Positions 47,221 through 58,474 of a DNA stretch of 64,000 nucleotides are shown here, piece after piece (the stretch's first letter is position 1; each line of letters opens with the position of its first letter). The DNA lies in the NCBI GenBank assembly GCA_000442125.1, contig KE546971.1, positions 684,583 to 748,582 of the forward strand. Reading direction: 5' to 3'. Under the pieces are notes generated by a model. That model was not told the DNA's origin and searched no databases. It was given only the letters and a program-made list of their open reading frames with translations. The position numbers and the translations under genes were made by a program. Origin of the DNA: Opeltia flavorubescens (lineage: Eukaryota; Ascomycota; Lecanoromycetes; Teloschistales; Teloschistaceae).

Positions 47221-48675
47221 ATGGGGCTCTGTGGTCATATAACATCAAATTGCACGCTTTGTGCTTTAGGGCTCGATGATAGTCTAGTCAAAGCTAACCC
47301 AGACATTGCTGGTATTGGGGTGAGCAATACTCATGAGGTTTGTTACAGGATCCTAACATCCATAAATCTGATCAGATTATCGTTGCTTTCATCACTACAA
47401 GCTGCGTAACCATATCAATAATTCTGTGCAGCTTCCTCCTTGGTCTCATACGTGATGAGGGAACAAACGCGATCGACAAGTGGGTCATGAAACACCTTCA
47501 GAAATCGACTGTTCTACGAGCAAGAGTAGAGCGAACAAAGTTCTGGCAGCCAATCACCGAAGGTCTGGTCTTAAATCTTAGCGACCAACAATTTCTTACT
47601 GGTATTTCGATTCTCATAGCTGGATTCTTGAATCATTGCTCGATATCAGTCTACCATTTCACTATTGTGTATGACCTAGCTTATTTCGCTTCGAGCACCC
47701 ATATGTCATCGCTCCTCGTTCTTCAAGTTTACCTTTCAGAACGGCCTTCACTCCGAGACTGGCGCGTAGGTCTGATGCTTGTTGAACTGATATTAATGTC
47801 GGCCTCCACCATTTTCCAAGGCCATAAGGCCTGGTACATAAGCTGGAACTGCTCAGCTCAATGTGATTTCGACAGCCTCCAAGGTAACGTCTCAGGTGAG
47901 CCTCTCTCTGGATGGCCTTCAACTTGTTGCTACTATGGTATGGCTATACCAGCAGAATCATTCAGCTATACGAGAGCGATGTTCTAGAAAAATTCTTCTT
48001 TTACAGGCCCCTTAGAATATTGGAAAAGGTTCGTGACGCCATCGAAAGGAAGCGCTCCGCATACTCCTCTGCGAATGAGGTCAACCGTTTAATCAGCTCC
48101 GCTATGCTACTCCCTCTACGAATGGTACTGCAGGCAATAATCTCAATATGGATCATAGTGGATGTTATTTCAACATCCACTACCCAAATGTTGTGTTTCA
48201 ACGTGTTCTGGCTTATCTACAGTTCGTACAGTCTCTTTATCGATCGAAAAATCTCATCGGATCAAATGGAAGGGAGTGAGAATGAATGGGGTTTTGGCCA
48301 GGTAGTGCCGCTGCTATTACTGAGTTCCACCGTCATGCTCTTCAAAGAATTATACACGGGTAAGTGTGCTATCTGCGTCAAAGCCCCCTTGATCTAATAG
48401 GCAGCCTGACCTGACACTAAGTAGACCAGAAAGTCAAAGGGGAAGCTCAAGCCTTGGACAGTAGCATCAATAACTCTCTCACATCCTTGAGGCACTCTTT
48501 AAGCACGGAACGGACACTCTCAGACGATGGATCACAGCACGTCACGATCGGAGCAGTAGAGCCAAACTTTACGTTTCCAAGAAGATCTGATACCGAGGCT
48601 GGTGGACGTGAAGGCGCAATCGGCATATCACGCAGATCTACCGCACGTGCGCTTTCAGGCAGGACTTCCCAGTAA
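47221..48675 (+). CDS. Multi-pass membrane protein B, paralogue of A, frameshifted
   Basis: The exons are 47221-47319 (99 bases), 47376-48359 (984) and 48425-48675 (251), at the same positions and phases as membrane protein A. Exon 1 ends NPDIAGIG. Exon 2 carries RTKFWQPITEGLVLNLSDQQ, ASSTHMSSLLVLQVYLSERP and WGFGQVVPLLLLSS, and exon 3 carries RSDTEAGGREG. The frame breaks inside exon 2: sequence after GNVSGEPL is open only in another frame, which resumes WMAFNLLLLWYGY. Removing one TC unit from the CTCTCTCT run at about 47902-47909 would join the two and give 443 residues. It is therefore either a recent pseudogene or an assembly error. Function unknown, as for A. Confidence 0.72.
47902..47909 (+). 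repeat. Short CT repeat at the frameshift of membrane protein B
   Basis: Four CT units just before GGATGG. This is the only place between the two open frames where a two-base slip restores the conserved-looking reading. Confidence 0.6.
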
Positions 48676-50257
48676 ACACCCATTCTCATGCTCTTTCGAT
48701 CCAACCAGAAAATTGATATACCTGTTCATTGTCAAGATCTTACGCCTATATTCATTGTATCTCTTGTGATGAGATTCAGCTCAGCTTGTTTTCCTGCTCT
48801 TATATAACGCAAAGTGTCTCTCCTGGCTGTCGTTGGATAGTCTGTGATTCATCATCGTGCTACCGTCCAGTAACGAGAGCTCTCGATATCGATGCCCCAA
48901 CAGCATGTCCATGCTATCCGCTCTCCATGAGAATTGTTACTTGAAAAATCGAATTGATACTTTCCACAATGTACGAAGGGTAAGCAAAGATTTGGTGCTC
49001 GGAAATGCTATTCATCGATCATAAAATAATCAATGTAGAAAATTGTTGACTTTTGCTTTGTGGCGGTGTTCATACGGACTGTATCAAGAATGTTGTAGCC
49101 AGCCGTCTGAGGGAGACAGATACTTCGAATATGAAGGAGCTTTGGGTGAGACTAGAGCGTCTGATACCTCCCCTTTCCCATATCAGGCAAAGGACTACTT
49201 CACAGCTTTCTCCTCGAATGAATAGCCCTAGAAATCAGATCTCTATGCGCGCTTACAGATGAATTCGTTGGACACCAACAATCTCTTCAGACACGAGGCC
49301 AATGAACGTGACTTCTAAGAGTTTTCGCAGCATCTCTGAGAATATCTCAAACAAATCCCTTCTTTGATACCGATGGTATGGGATGAGCGCACTTGAAATG
49401 CCTTTCTACTGTCGACACATGAAACGGGAGTCGAACGCAGAGAGAATTGTACAGATAATAAGCCATGATCAGATGATCGCCGTAGTATTTATACATCTGA
49501 TGTGGAGGGCATCTTGAGTTCCCCACGCGGTCGTAATGATCCGGAATATCACATCATTGTCGTGGAGCAGGACACGAAAATACGAATTGAAAGATCGAAA
49601 GGTGGTGTGGTGCATGACTGTTTTGGAGGAAGAGAGGAACCGCTCTAGGGGCAGGATCTAGACATGAATCAAACTTCTCTCTACTTAGGATGTGTTCAAT
49701 AGGTTCGTAGAAATCAGAAGAGTAGCTCTCCACGGGTTGGTAAAAGTGATCAGGTTGATAGGCAATAGCTCACTGAACTTTCAAACTTGGACTATTTCTT
49801 CATCGTGTTTCTGCCTTAGGTTTTTACCCAACTGGCGAGCCATACCAACGTCTATTGCTTAGTAGTCGGGACGAATCACTAAATCCAATCTATCCATTTC
49901 CCCTCGGCATTGCTTTCCTTGGTCTCTCGCTACGGCGAATGCAATATTGATGGAATAATTAGGCACCAGCAGAATCGTGCCCTCATTGGCAGGGCATTGG
50001 CTCCGGGGTATGTTCATCGTCCCGAGAAGAGGGTTGTCTCGTTAGTCCTGGCCTAGGCATTGACGACGGCGGCAATTGTGTGGACGATGCTGATAGAGGT
50101 TTACTCTCCTCTCAATCCTCACACATTCATGCACATCAAAATGGCAATTTTCGAGCAGAACTTATAGAGAGGAGATTATGTTCGTCACATAATAATGTGC
50201 ACTTCTTCTCTTCCTTCCTTCAAACCACTTTTTCTTCCTTGTCTTTACAGAATTCAA
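48676..50257. other. Intergenic region, 1.6 kb
   Basis: Gene-free stretch between membrane protein B and the O-methyltransferase 3' end. The frames at 48729-48944, 49053-49262 and 50080-50277 (+) show no recognisable product. No repeat or RNA is seen. Confidence 0.4.
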
Positions 50258-52162
50258 TCAAAGACCTACCTCCGTAATCCCAAGCATACTCCTCACGGGC
50301 CAAAATCTCCTCAACTTCAATCCCGCCTTCTCAACCAGCTGTTTAAAGTGTGCAGGTGTACGTTCCGTGCCGTTGATCATTGCCATCATTCCCAAGTCCC
50401 GGTTGAAGCAGTAGCGGACATGGTAGCCGTAGTTCGCCGGCAGGGGGTATGGAGCGGATGCAATTTCGGGGCACCCGTAAGTGGTATTCATGACGGGGTC
50501 GCAGATGAGGATTTTGGATTTGGGCGTCAGGGCGGGCTTGAGGGCGGTGAGGATGCGGATGCAGTAGGCGTCGGACCAGTCGTGTCTGTTTGGTAGAGTT
50601 GGAGTCAGTGAGAGCATTATTTTTCCCTCCATTCGGTGTGGGGGGGGAGGGGGGGGGTTATGGGAGTCGGGTCGATAGATGAATTGTGGTCGTAAAGTTT
50701 TCTATTTTCAAATTGATTATAAAGGAAATTGTTTCAGCTTACATGATACCGCGTAGCCAGTACACATCGGCACCCTTGACGGGATTCTCCTNGAAGAAAT
50801 CGTGGGCCATGAACTTGACTCTTCCACTCGAGATGGCGTCCGGAGCTTCGCGGGGGAAGACTTCCGTCTCGCCTTGCTTGATATTCTCCAAGCGGTCTTG
50901 AATCACGAATTTGAGTTGCGGGTAGACGGGCAAGAGCTGGAGGACGAAACCACCTATGGAAAAATCAGCCGTAGATTTGGTTGATAATTCAATCAGTGAT
51001 CGATATTTGTACGAACCGACGCCTCCGCCAACATCGACCACAAGTCCGTCTTCCAAATCTCCCCAGGGGAAATCTAAGTGTCGATAGATTCTTCATCAGT
51101 CCTTCTTTTCAACTCAGTACAAAGTATCGTAGATGCTGGCTTACCATAAGCTTGCGCTGTTCCCGAGGCCTTCCCAGCTCCAGCCATAGCCAGCGCAAAG
51201 ATGTTCAGCTCAGGCCGAGACACCAATCCCTCTTCGTCCGGTACAAGATTACAATTAGAGACATCCGGGACACTTGGGTATCCTGGCCCGTCGCCTTGAA
51301 CTTGATCAATCGGTACTTTCTTTGCCATCCATTCCCACACTGGTACGTCGATCCCCAGAGAATCCTGCAAGGCTGTCTCGCTCACATCGGATGAAGCCCC
51401 TTTGCTACCGAGCAAGTTTTTGGGCAGGAACTCCGACGCACGATAAACGTGTAGGTTGCTGGGAGCAAATGATCAGATATCGGTACGATTCAAACACCAG
51501 ATCATGAGGATATTTGTAGTCGTATGCTCGCTGAATGGGTGAGTCCAAGAAATGGACTTACAATAGCTGCACATAAGCCCGGAGCCCATCGTTGCCAACC
51601 AGAGCTTCCGAGATCCGATTATTGGCAAATCGACTCTCGTCTACTTCTTTGAAAATGTGGATAGTACACAAGGTGCGCATTATGCGCGCTATATATTCAA
51701 GATCAGTCAGTAATAGTACCCTTTCAAGTATGCCTTAAGACGCAGTAGTGTCTCCTTACAGAGTTTGCTAGCCTCAATGCCAGTCTTCTCTGCGAGGACG
51801 TCGACATCCATGCCCTGAACGCCTGCCTTGGCCAGTAGATCTGGAATACGGCGCTCGGCCACAATGAACATTGCTCTAGTCTCAAAATATTGACTGATAA
51901 CCTGCTGAATCCGTTGGCTAGGCTCTGATACAAGCTCGACCAACGATCCAGAGATTGCCTCGACAGTCTTTATGGCTTCCCATAGCCGAACACTTGGCAA
52001 GATCCGCGCTGTCTCATGCTGGTGGACTGCAGTCGGCGCTGAATCCGACGAGAAATCTTCGTTCTCCCATTCATCTTTGATGGTCAGCGCTGTGTTGCGG
52101 AGGAGGTCGGCCAGAAGCAGGAGCTTATCGGCTTCTTGAGGACTGCGAGGAAGACGCTCCAT
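50258..52162 (-). CDS. SAM-dependent O-methyltransferase, sterigmatocystin OMT type
   Basis: Class II (plant/fungal caffeate-type) O-methyltransferase, as found in polyketide pathways, transferring methyl from SAM to a phenolic hydroxyl. The six exons are 52162-51760, 51688-51562, 51458-51145, 51073-51017, 50953-50743 and 50585-50258. They join in phase to 479 residues, a normal size. The N-terminal dimerisation/winged-helix part ends KLSRIMRTLCTIHIFKEVDE with FANNRISEAL. The SAM site is VVDVGGGVGGFVLQL, followed by FVIQDRLENI. The catalytic histidine lies in GIIHDWSD, created by the last splice. One ambiguous base (50792) leaves one residue undefined. It is the only intact minus-strand gene of the accessory block; the decayed genes lie just upstream of its start. 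Confidence 0.88.
50640..50657 (+). repeat. Poly-G tract in an O-methyltransferase intron
   Basis: Two runs of about eight G separated by one A lie in the last intron (50742-50586) of the methyltransferase; they are C runs in its transcript. Exact length is uncertain because homopolymers of this kind are prone to error. Confidence 0.5.
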
Positions 52163-52889
52163 TTAGAATGATATATCACTAAGGCAGAAATAAAAACAGA
52201 GAGGACCTTCGAATTTCAAGCACCAGCAAAAGCTATCGACCAAAATTGGAAACTAGTCAAAAACTTCCGTGAGTATGAGAGAAGTACAGACTTGCGCGTC
52301 ACGACATAATTATATTTCCTAGCAGATGTGACTCATCTAATATCTCAGCTGTAACGGGCCCCATGTAGTAGCGGTGGATTACCGTCGAGACCCGAGTGGG
52401 CAAGCAATCTGATTGATAGGCACATGGGGGTATAAGCAAGAAGTGGGCCTCAGTGCAGGAGAGGATTTGATACACGATCGACTGGACTGCGTATTGATGT
52501 TCATGTTCGTAAGCGTGGCCCTGATCTGGAAGGTAATGTGATCCTTTGTTCCTTCCACGAATCCTTCATCTCGGCCGTCTTAGACTTCCAGGCAGCAGCC
52601 AAATCATAGCACTAGAGAGGCGTTCGCTGTTGCTATCATAATGCTAATGGCGAAGTCCAGACGTTCCGTGTCCATGTTTGGGTCTGATCAACTTAGGCAT
52701 GAATAGCGCTCCTTAGAACGATCTATGAGTCGTGAAATAAAGGTGATGGAATAGAAGAGAGATAGGCAGGTAAATGATCACAGTCTTTTCATTTCAAAGA
52801 CATGTGGAAAGTAGTCGACGTCCGCAATATGTTGTATGACGTACTAGAAACGGGCCAGAGGATCCCGAAGCTGGAAATCTCCATGCGTT
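52163..52889. other. Intergenic, upstream of the O-methyltransferase
   Basis: Presumed promoter side of the methyltransferase gene. No open frame with coding character and no repeat is seen. Confidence 0.4.
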
Positions 52890-53800
52890 ATCAAAACGCC
52901 TCAAACCCCAGCCTGAAAGCTTGGTGCTCGTCCACACGAGCTGTTTCTCCCCTTCGACCGTGATTGAATCCAGAATCACTTTAAGCTGCTGCTTCTCCTC
53001 TACCACCAGCGTGACCACTTGGCTGATCTCCTCAATGCGTTTGGCAGCAATGGCACCGGGAATAAGGATAATTATACCACAATTGCCTGCATTGGAATGG
53101 GCGTGGATCCATGTAAGCGCTAGTTGTGCAGACGTGAGGCCGCGGCTTTTGGCGAGTTCATTGATTCTATCGACTCGAGGGTTTCAGGGGAATTCTAGGC
53201 AATGGAGTAAATGACATGGGAAGAAAGATTTAGCCAGTCTTTTGACAGAAGGAATAGAGCATGAAAACAATCGTCAAATAATACATGAGACAACAAATCT
53301 CAAAATACTTCTGGTTGGAAGCGGCCCAACATCGGCGAATATCTTCATCGTACCTTCCGATTTTATGACCTGGCGTGTTGTGAGAAGTCCATAGCCGAGA
53401 GGTGCGTAAATAAGGATTGGGTTCTCGAGCTCCTTACAGGCAGCCGCAACGCCGTAGGTAAGAATTCCAGGGCTCCGAAGAAAAAACTCGGCCTTAATAA
53501 CACTAAAGGAGCAGAAAGCGTGGACTTTCTCGACTGTTCTGCGCCAAACTCCGAAAAGTCGGCGGTACCGATCTGGCCCTCGTCCACAAGCTCTTTCAGA
53601 GCCCTCAAGGTCTCCTCAAGAGGACGGTGTGGTCGGTTCGCGTGGATCCGAACTTGTCGAGTTTCTTAGCGCTATTTTATACGCTGTTACACTCCTCTGC
53701 ACTAGCACGAACACCATCTTGGGGATAAGTTGGGGATAATTTTTCGCCATCGAAGCATGCCCGGACAAAGAGAGTGGTCTTGTTTGTGTCCTGAGGACAG
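52890..53800 (-). pseudogene. Decayed aldo-keto reductase (pyridoxal-reductase-like)
   Basis: Reading the minus strand in shifting frames recovers pieces of one aldo-keto reductase in the right order. They are TTLFVRACFDGEKLSPTYPQ, then DGVRASAEECNSV, then LRALKELVDEGQIGTADFSE, then GVAAACKELENPILIYAPLG, then RGLTSAQLALTWIHAHSNAG followed by IIILIPGAIAAKRIEE. In intact relatives of the fungal YakC/Plr1 type these lie in this sequence. Here several frameshifts and stops separate them. The N-terminal third, with the catalytic Asp-Tyr-Lys-His set, is missing. A functional enzyme is therefore unlikely. The position directly upstream of the methyltransferase suggests both once served a common pathway. 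Confidence 0.7.
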
Positions 53801-53889
53801 TTCCAAAAAAACCCACAAAGCAACAATAAACCAGCACTGGGTAGCTCAAATCGCATTCCGTAGGTAGAAGACGTAGGCCATATGGTAGC

Positions 53890-54720
53890 GCCATTAGCAA
53901 TAGCGGCTTTTATGCCTGCAATCGCTTATTTGTCAGGCACCCAGCAATTCGACCAGCATGTTTAAACCCCACTCCAGTTTGTGGATAGTCAGCAGCCGCC
54001 CGCTCGATAATTCTCTCACATATCAGTTTGGTTTGTGCATATCCCATCGTAAGGGTACTTTCCCAGTCTGCAATTTGCGTTTCGGGAATCATTCGCTCGG
54101 AAAATGGTAGGAGCTATTTTCAACAGTTGATTTAGCAAAGGTGAAAAGGAGTCTTGGCTACTATTATGGTCTTTCCATGTGTATTTGGACACAGAATTTG
54201 ATTAGAGTCCGTAGCGTCCGGAAAGCATTGTTCCAGGAGGGTAATTTCAGTTGGAATCTCATCGGCCACGCTGTGTGATTCGTATCACTGTCGATGCTAG
54301 ATGTTGGTACTGACTCCCACCGAGTCCCAAGTACGAACTATTCGTATTGATTTGGAGGATCTGCACTTTCGACTAGGCGTCTTCGGAAGCCTCTATGCCT
54401 CAAACATGTAGCGTACGCCGCTACTGATCGCGCGCACTTTCCTTCGATATCGTGTCCCGGCGGATAATACGGTCAACACCAGGGTTTTCTAAAACTTCTG
54501 ACAGCAGGTACGTCCCCATACCACCGGATGATCCAGTCATTAGCACGGTCAAATACGGAGTATCCGCCTTGTTGTCGAATAGTCGTTGAGGCCTTGGTTG
54601 AAAGTGGCCATATCCGACTCTCCGTTCGGCTGAGACAGTCCGCCCATAAATGCCTGACTAAGGGATGCCGATACGGGAAATCTGGAGAGATCGCGATAGG
54701 TGAATGCAGCTCGTTCTAGT
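53890..54720 (-). pseudogene. Decayed NRPS-like thioester-reductase domain
   Basis: The minus strand holds fragments typical of the C-terminal NAD(P)-binding reductase domain of NRPS-like and Lys2-type enzymes. The nucleotide-binding loop VLMTGSSGGMGTYLL is at about 54550-54506. YLGLGGSQYQHLASTV, where relatives have the nLGL loop, lies near 54330. MIPETQIADWESTLTMGYAQ then TKLICERIIERAAADY, near 54090-53980, match the active-site YxxxK helix of the family. HAGRIAG follows. Stops and frameshifts break it between these parts, and no adenylation domain is found upstream, so only an eroded 3' remnant is left. The upstream limit is approximate. Confidence 0.65.
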
Positions 54721-56978
54721 CTGCAGTCTTTTTTGGTAGAGGTCGAAGAGAGGCAGTAAATAAGCTACGTCGTTTTATCGCTTGAGGACTCTCCATTCCA
54801 AGCTTGAAGTTAAGTATCTCTGTTTTCGGACCATCCCCCATTGGCAACTAATCAATGCAAGCTGCTCATGATCAACGATCTGATACGGGAAATCAGAAAA
54901 TCCAAGTTAAGTGGGAAATGCAAAATGCGCTACGCCATGAGGTGTATTCGTGCGCATCCATCCAACGTCGATACTGTTGTAATTGGCCAGATGCTTTCTT
55001 TGGCCGCAGGCCGCGTCATGCTCCTCAGGTCTTGGCAAAGCTACACGCTAGATAATACTACATAACACTCAGCTCAAATTAAACGTTGTCGAATGCAATT
55101 GCAGACTTAATGCTTTCTTTCTACTAAAGAAGATGCTTCAATATAATGGGTCTTACCTTCTCGCACCTCCCACGGCGGTGAAGCTATATTCCGAGCCCTC
55201 CATATTGCTATTTCATACTACCATATTGCTCTTTAGAACCCAGTAGCAATCTATCAGCTATTGGGAGTAGTTTTCTCTCTCTCTGTAGATGGATAACATC
55301 CATAGTCCCGCTCAAACGCTGCTAGCAGCCAGGTATGACGAAGAAGCTTAAGCATCGGCTCGCAGTAGAATTACCCAGTAATACTACTCACTCACTTACT
55401 CCTTTTACATGAAAATGTTTAGGCGTTATTCCTTGACTCTCCACCATAGGTCTAAGCCGCTCCATCGCCCTGTAATCCGTCGAAGCGGGTGTATCCCGCA
55501 CCGCCATCGCTGCTCGCACCTCCTTCGAAGTAACAAACGTATATATGGAGATTGCCGAAGCAGCCAAATATTCAGGTCATGTGAATCAATACGATCCTAG
55601 TGCTCTTCCTCAGCATCAAACGAGATCTTCCACCGTGCATGTTCCAGAATTTGATCAAGCCTCGCTTGGTAGCTATCGGACTCCGCGCTTGCTCTCCGCC
55701 CATCCTGGGTGACCACTTGTTGCGAGCTTCTGTGATCAATGTCATGATAGCGTATCGATGACTGACGACGTAGTCGCTCACGGGAGGATAATTGCTTTCT
55801 GAAAATTCTTTGCTCTGACCTCGCCTCCGTGCTGTCCGTCCGCCAAGGCCAATGGACGTATCGGGGAACCAGTGAACGGTCCATGCTCGGCTTTAGATTA
55901 CTATGTATTGGTCGACTGGAATGGTCTGGTGACTGTTCATCAAAGAGACAGACGATATGTAAGCCCATGGCAGCTAACAAAGATCGATGTGTATAGAGAT
56001 CTAATTTTCAACGCAATAACGTTGTACGGAGTATAGAATCTGGGAAAGCTTTCACGTGGGGATGAATAGGTATGCCAGTTCTTTGTCTGCAGTAGGTGTT
56101 TCCAGGTAGGACAATTCCATTGTAGTATAGAGAATGGCTGACATTGCTCCCATTGTGAAGGTGCGTTTTCTTGGTGAGTTGGAGAAGCTGAAAGCCGGAC
56201 CTAACATTGAATTGTTTTGGATGCCAGGTACCTCTCCTCCCATGTCAAGACAAGATATTCCCTTCGTGTTCTGTGTAGTCTGTGTGCTTCGAAGCACCTG
56301 AAATCGAATGCTTTGGCTTGGGGGACATGTAGATATGAAGCATTGGTAAAGTAAATTTGGTCAGACTTCGGGCGACACGTTTCAAATAAGTCAATGGGTA
56401 CTAAGCTTATTCACGTAGGAATATTGCATGGGAATGGTAATAAAGCTTGATGCCAGCATGGTGTTCTTCTGCACTTTCATTTAAGAGGGGGGGGGGATTT
56501 GTCATTTTGCATCAAGCTGCTGTATTGATGATAAGCAGGGGAAAGACGTCTTGAAAGCGCGGAAGTAAAGTTTGAATGGGAAACGAGTCGGGAAATGGAA
56601 GTGTATGTAGCTTTTTCATGGCTCTCGCACGGATGCAAGGCGCAGATCCTGTCGACACAGTGTTCAAACCCCAAGAATAATTGAAGTAAAGATTCTAGGC
56701 CTGTTGAACTCTGAGATTCGAAGAAGAACGGTGGAAGAAAGAGCAAAACGTCTATTCATGGCTGGTTCTTACATCCAGTTCATTATTACCTTTTTCACAT
56801 TGAAATATAGGAGACAACATATAGCCGATCTTGCAGTGTTCATGTTGTAGTCCTTTCTGAGGTAGTTCTTGGCAGACGAGTCCAACGTCATATTTTCCGA
56901 GTATCAATAAACAATTCGATTGTTAGTGGAATCATGATCCTTGATTTTACCAATCACTAGTTTTACAGATCCAATGAA
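54721..56978. other. Gene-poor accessory region, 2.3 kb
   Basis: Apart from the coding-like stretch listed at 55476-55712, I find no supported gene. Frames at 55597-55980 (-) and 56052-56297 (-) have no recognisable motif. A run of about ten G lies near 56486. The right end should hold the promoter of the metallo-beta-lactamase-fold gene. Confidence 0.4.
55476..55712 (+). pseudogene. Coding-like stretch, possible gene fragment
   Basis: A stop-free frame of 78 codons without a proper start reads GVSRTAIAARTSFEVTNVYM, then EIAEAAKYSGHVNQYDPSAL. Its balanced amino-acid composition is unlike the surrounding frames. An upstream TAA and the following TGA bound it. I could not find a phase-correct acceptor to join it to an upstream ATG such as 55289. 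It may be an exon of an unrecognised gene or a relic of the same eroded cluster. No family is recognised. Confidence 0.3.
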
Positions 56979-58085
56979 ATGGCACTCGATCTACCGATAT
57001 GCACGGCTTGCGGCACACAGTACGATGCATCTGTAGGCGGTATCCCTTTCAATTGTAAGATCTGTGATGTACGGCACCCATACTGGGCATCTAGCGAAGC
57101 CGTAATGTCGATCACTGACATTTAGGCTAGGACCCACGCCAATTCGTTCCTCCAGCTGGGCAAAGGTGGACCACACTTGAAGCTTTGAAGAGAGAAGACA
57201 GGTCGAACCATTTCGAGAAAAGCCTAGTCAATCCAAAGATATGGTCAATCTACACAGAACCGAAGGTACTGCGGGGCTAGTATTCCACCAATGTGATTTA
57301 CATTTCAATAATGATTCGGCTTAGTTTGCCATTGGCCAAAGGGCAATTTTAATCCAGACAAGTCATGGGAATGTTCTATGGGACCTCATAACTTTTCTCG
57401 ACCATGAGACCATTAATTTTGTGCGTCGCTCTTACCTCTGATAGAAACTACTGTCATATTCTAACATAGCTTCAAGATCAAGAATTTCGGTGGGTTGAAG
57501 GCCATCGTGATTTCTCATCCGCATTATTACACCACCTACGTTCATTGGGCAGAGACTTTTTCTTGTCCTGTATACATGTCTGGATGTGACGGAGAATGGA
57601 TATGTCGTAAGGCGCCTGATAACAAAACAATCAGATTCATTGATGGTCCCTCTACGGTCATTCTTCCCGGGGTTACAGCTATTACAGCTGGCGGCCATTT
57701 CCCGGGCAGTTTGGTTCTTCATTGGGAAGATCACCTATTCATTGCTGATACCATCATGACCGTACCGGTGAGTTCCTTAAGAGCCCAGTCCAAGGTCCTG
57801 CGGTTCACAGGTGTTCAGGCCGCGCATACACCGCATCCACGCCCTTCAGATCAGACATATTTCTCTTTCCAGTGGTCCATACCTAACATGATTCCTCTTG
57901 ATCCGGATGCGATACTCGGTATCTGGAAAGCTATCAAACCATATAATTTCCACACGACATACGGAGCTTTCAATGGAATGACCGTCAGAGACAAAGCCCT
58001 CAAATCCAAGGTCCTGGAAAGCATGAAGACGCAGATTCGCTGCATGGGATGGAAACAGCAAGAATTACTCAATGAACAAGTGTGA
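56979..58085 (+). CDS. Metallo-beta-lactamase-fold protein with N-terminal Cys4 motif
   Basis: The five exons are 56979-57068, 57131-57265, 57325-57420, 57477-57767 and 57819-58085, phase 0 throughout, giving 292 residues. The N-terminus has two CxxC pairs (ICTACGTQY, NCKICD) that may bind zinc. The fold follows with GNVLWDLITFLDHETINFIK, then AIVISHPHYYTTYVHWAETF, AGGHFPGSLVLHW, HLFIADTIM and WSIPNMIPL. The usual HxHxDH metal motif is HPHYYT here, so the aspartate and third histidine are replaced. I recall this spelling (HPHFYTTH) as common in a fungal subfamily, so it is not simply decay. Reaction unknown. It lies on the same strand as the monooxygenase 390 bases downstream. Confidence 0.82.
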
Positions 58086-58474
58086 TACGGTCGTAGATGC
58101 CAAAAACTGGATACTCTAATCCTACTAAGGCATGTGCATTGGTAGATCCCATGAGGTATGGACCACTTGCCCATGACGGCATTCGGGTAAGAAGGACAGA
58201 CTTGATAATCTTCAATGTCATCATTTGAGCACCTCAATAGGTGAAAGATTTCGAACGTAATGTCAATCTGGGCATCAACTCTTTACATATCTTGCAGATA
58301 TAATTCCTTGCTTTTCATTGGACCGCTTGTATTGCACATTTCGATACTGCGATTGTTGATTTACTGCGCCTCAGGCGGGTGGCCTAAAAGAAGTCTCTTT
58401 ACAAGACCTACTATCTTTCTCGAATACCCTACGTTTCAGGACATCCTGCTTTTGTTCAAGGACTCCCGGATAGA
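58086..58474. other. Intergenic, between two co-oriented accessory genes
   Basis: Short spacer holding the 3' flank of the metallo-beta-lactamase-fold gene and the promoter of the monooxygenase. Nothing else is seen. Confidence 0.45.

Noticed and set aside
47320-47348. 29-base intron in membrane protein B ending at TTACAG
   Set aside because: It is too short for fungal splicing. The ATCAG at 47375 gives a 56-base intron and matches the intron position in paralogue A.
51689-51720. Extension of the first O-methyltransferase exon to LKAYLKGYYY
   Set aside because: The extension cannot join the next exon in phase; the earlier GTAAGG donor at 51759 gives the family reading KLSRIMRTL and a whole-gene multiple of three.
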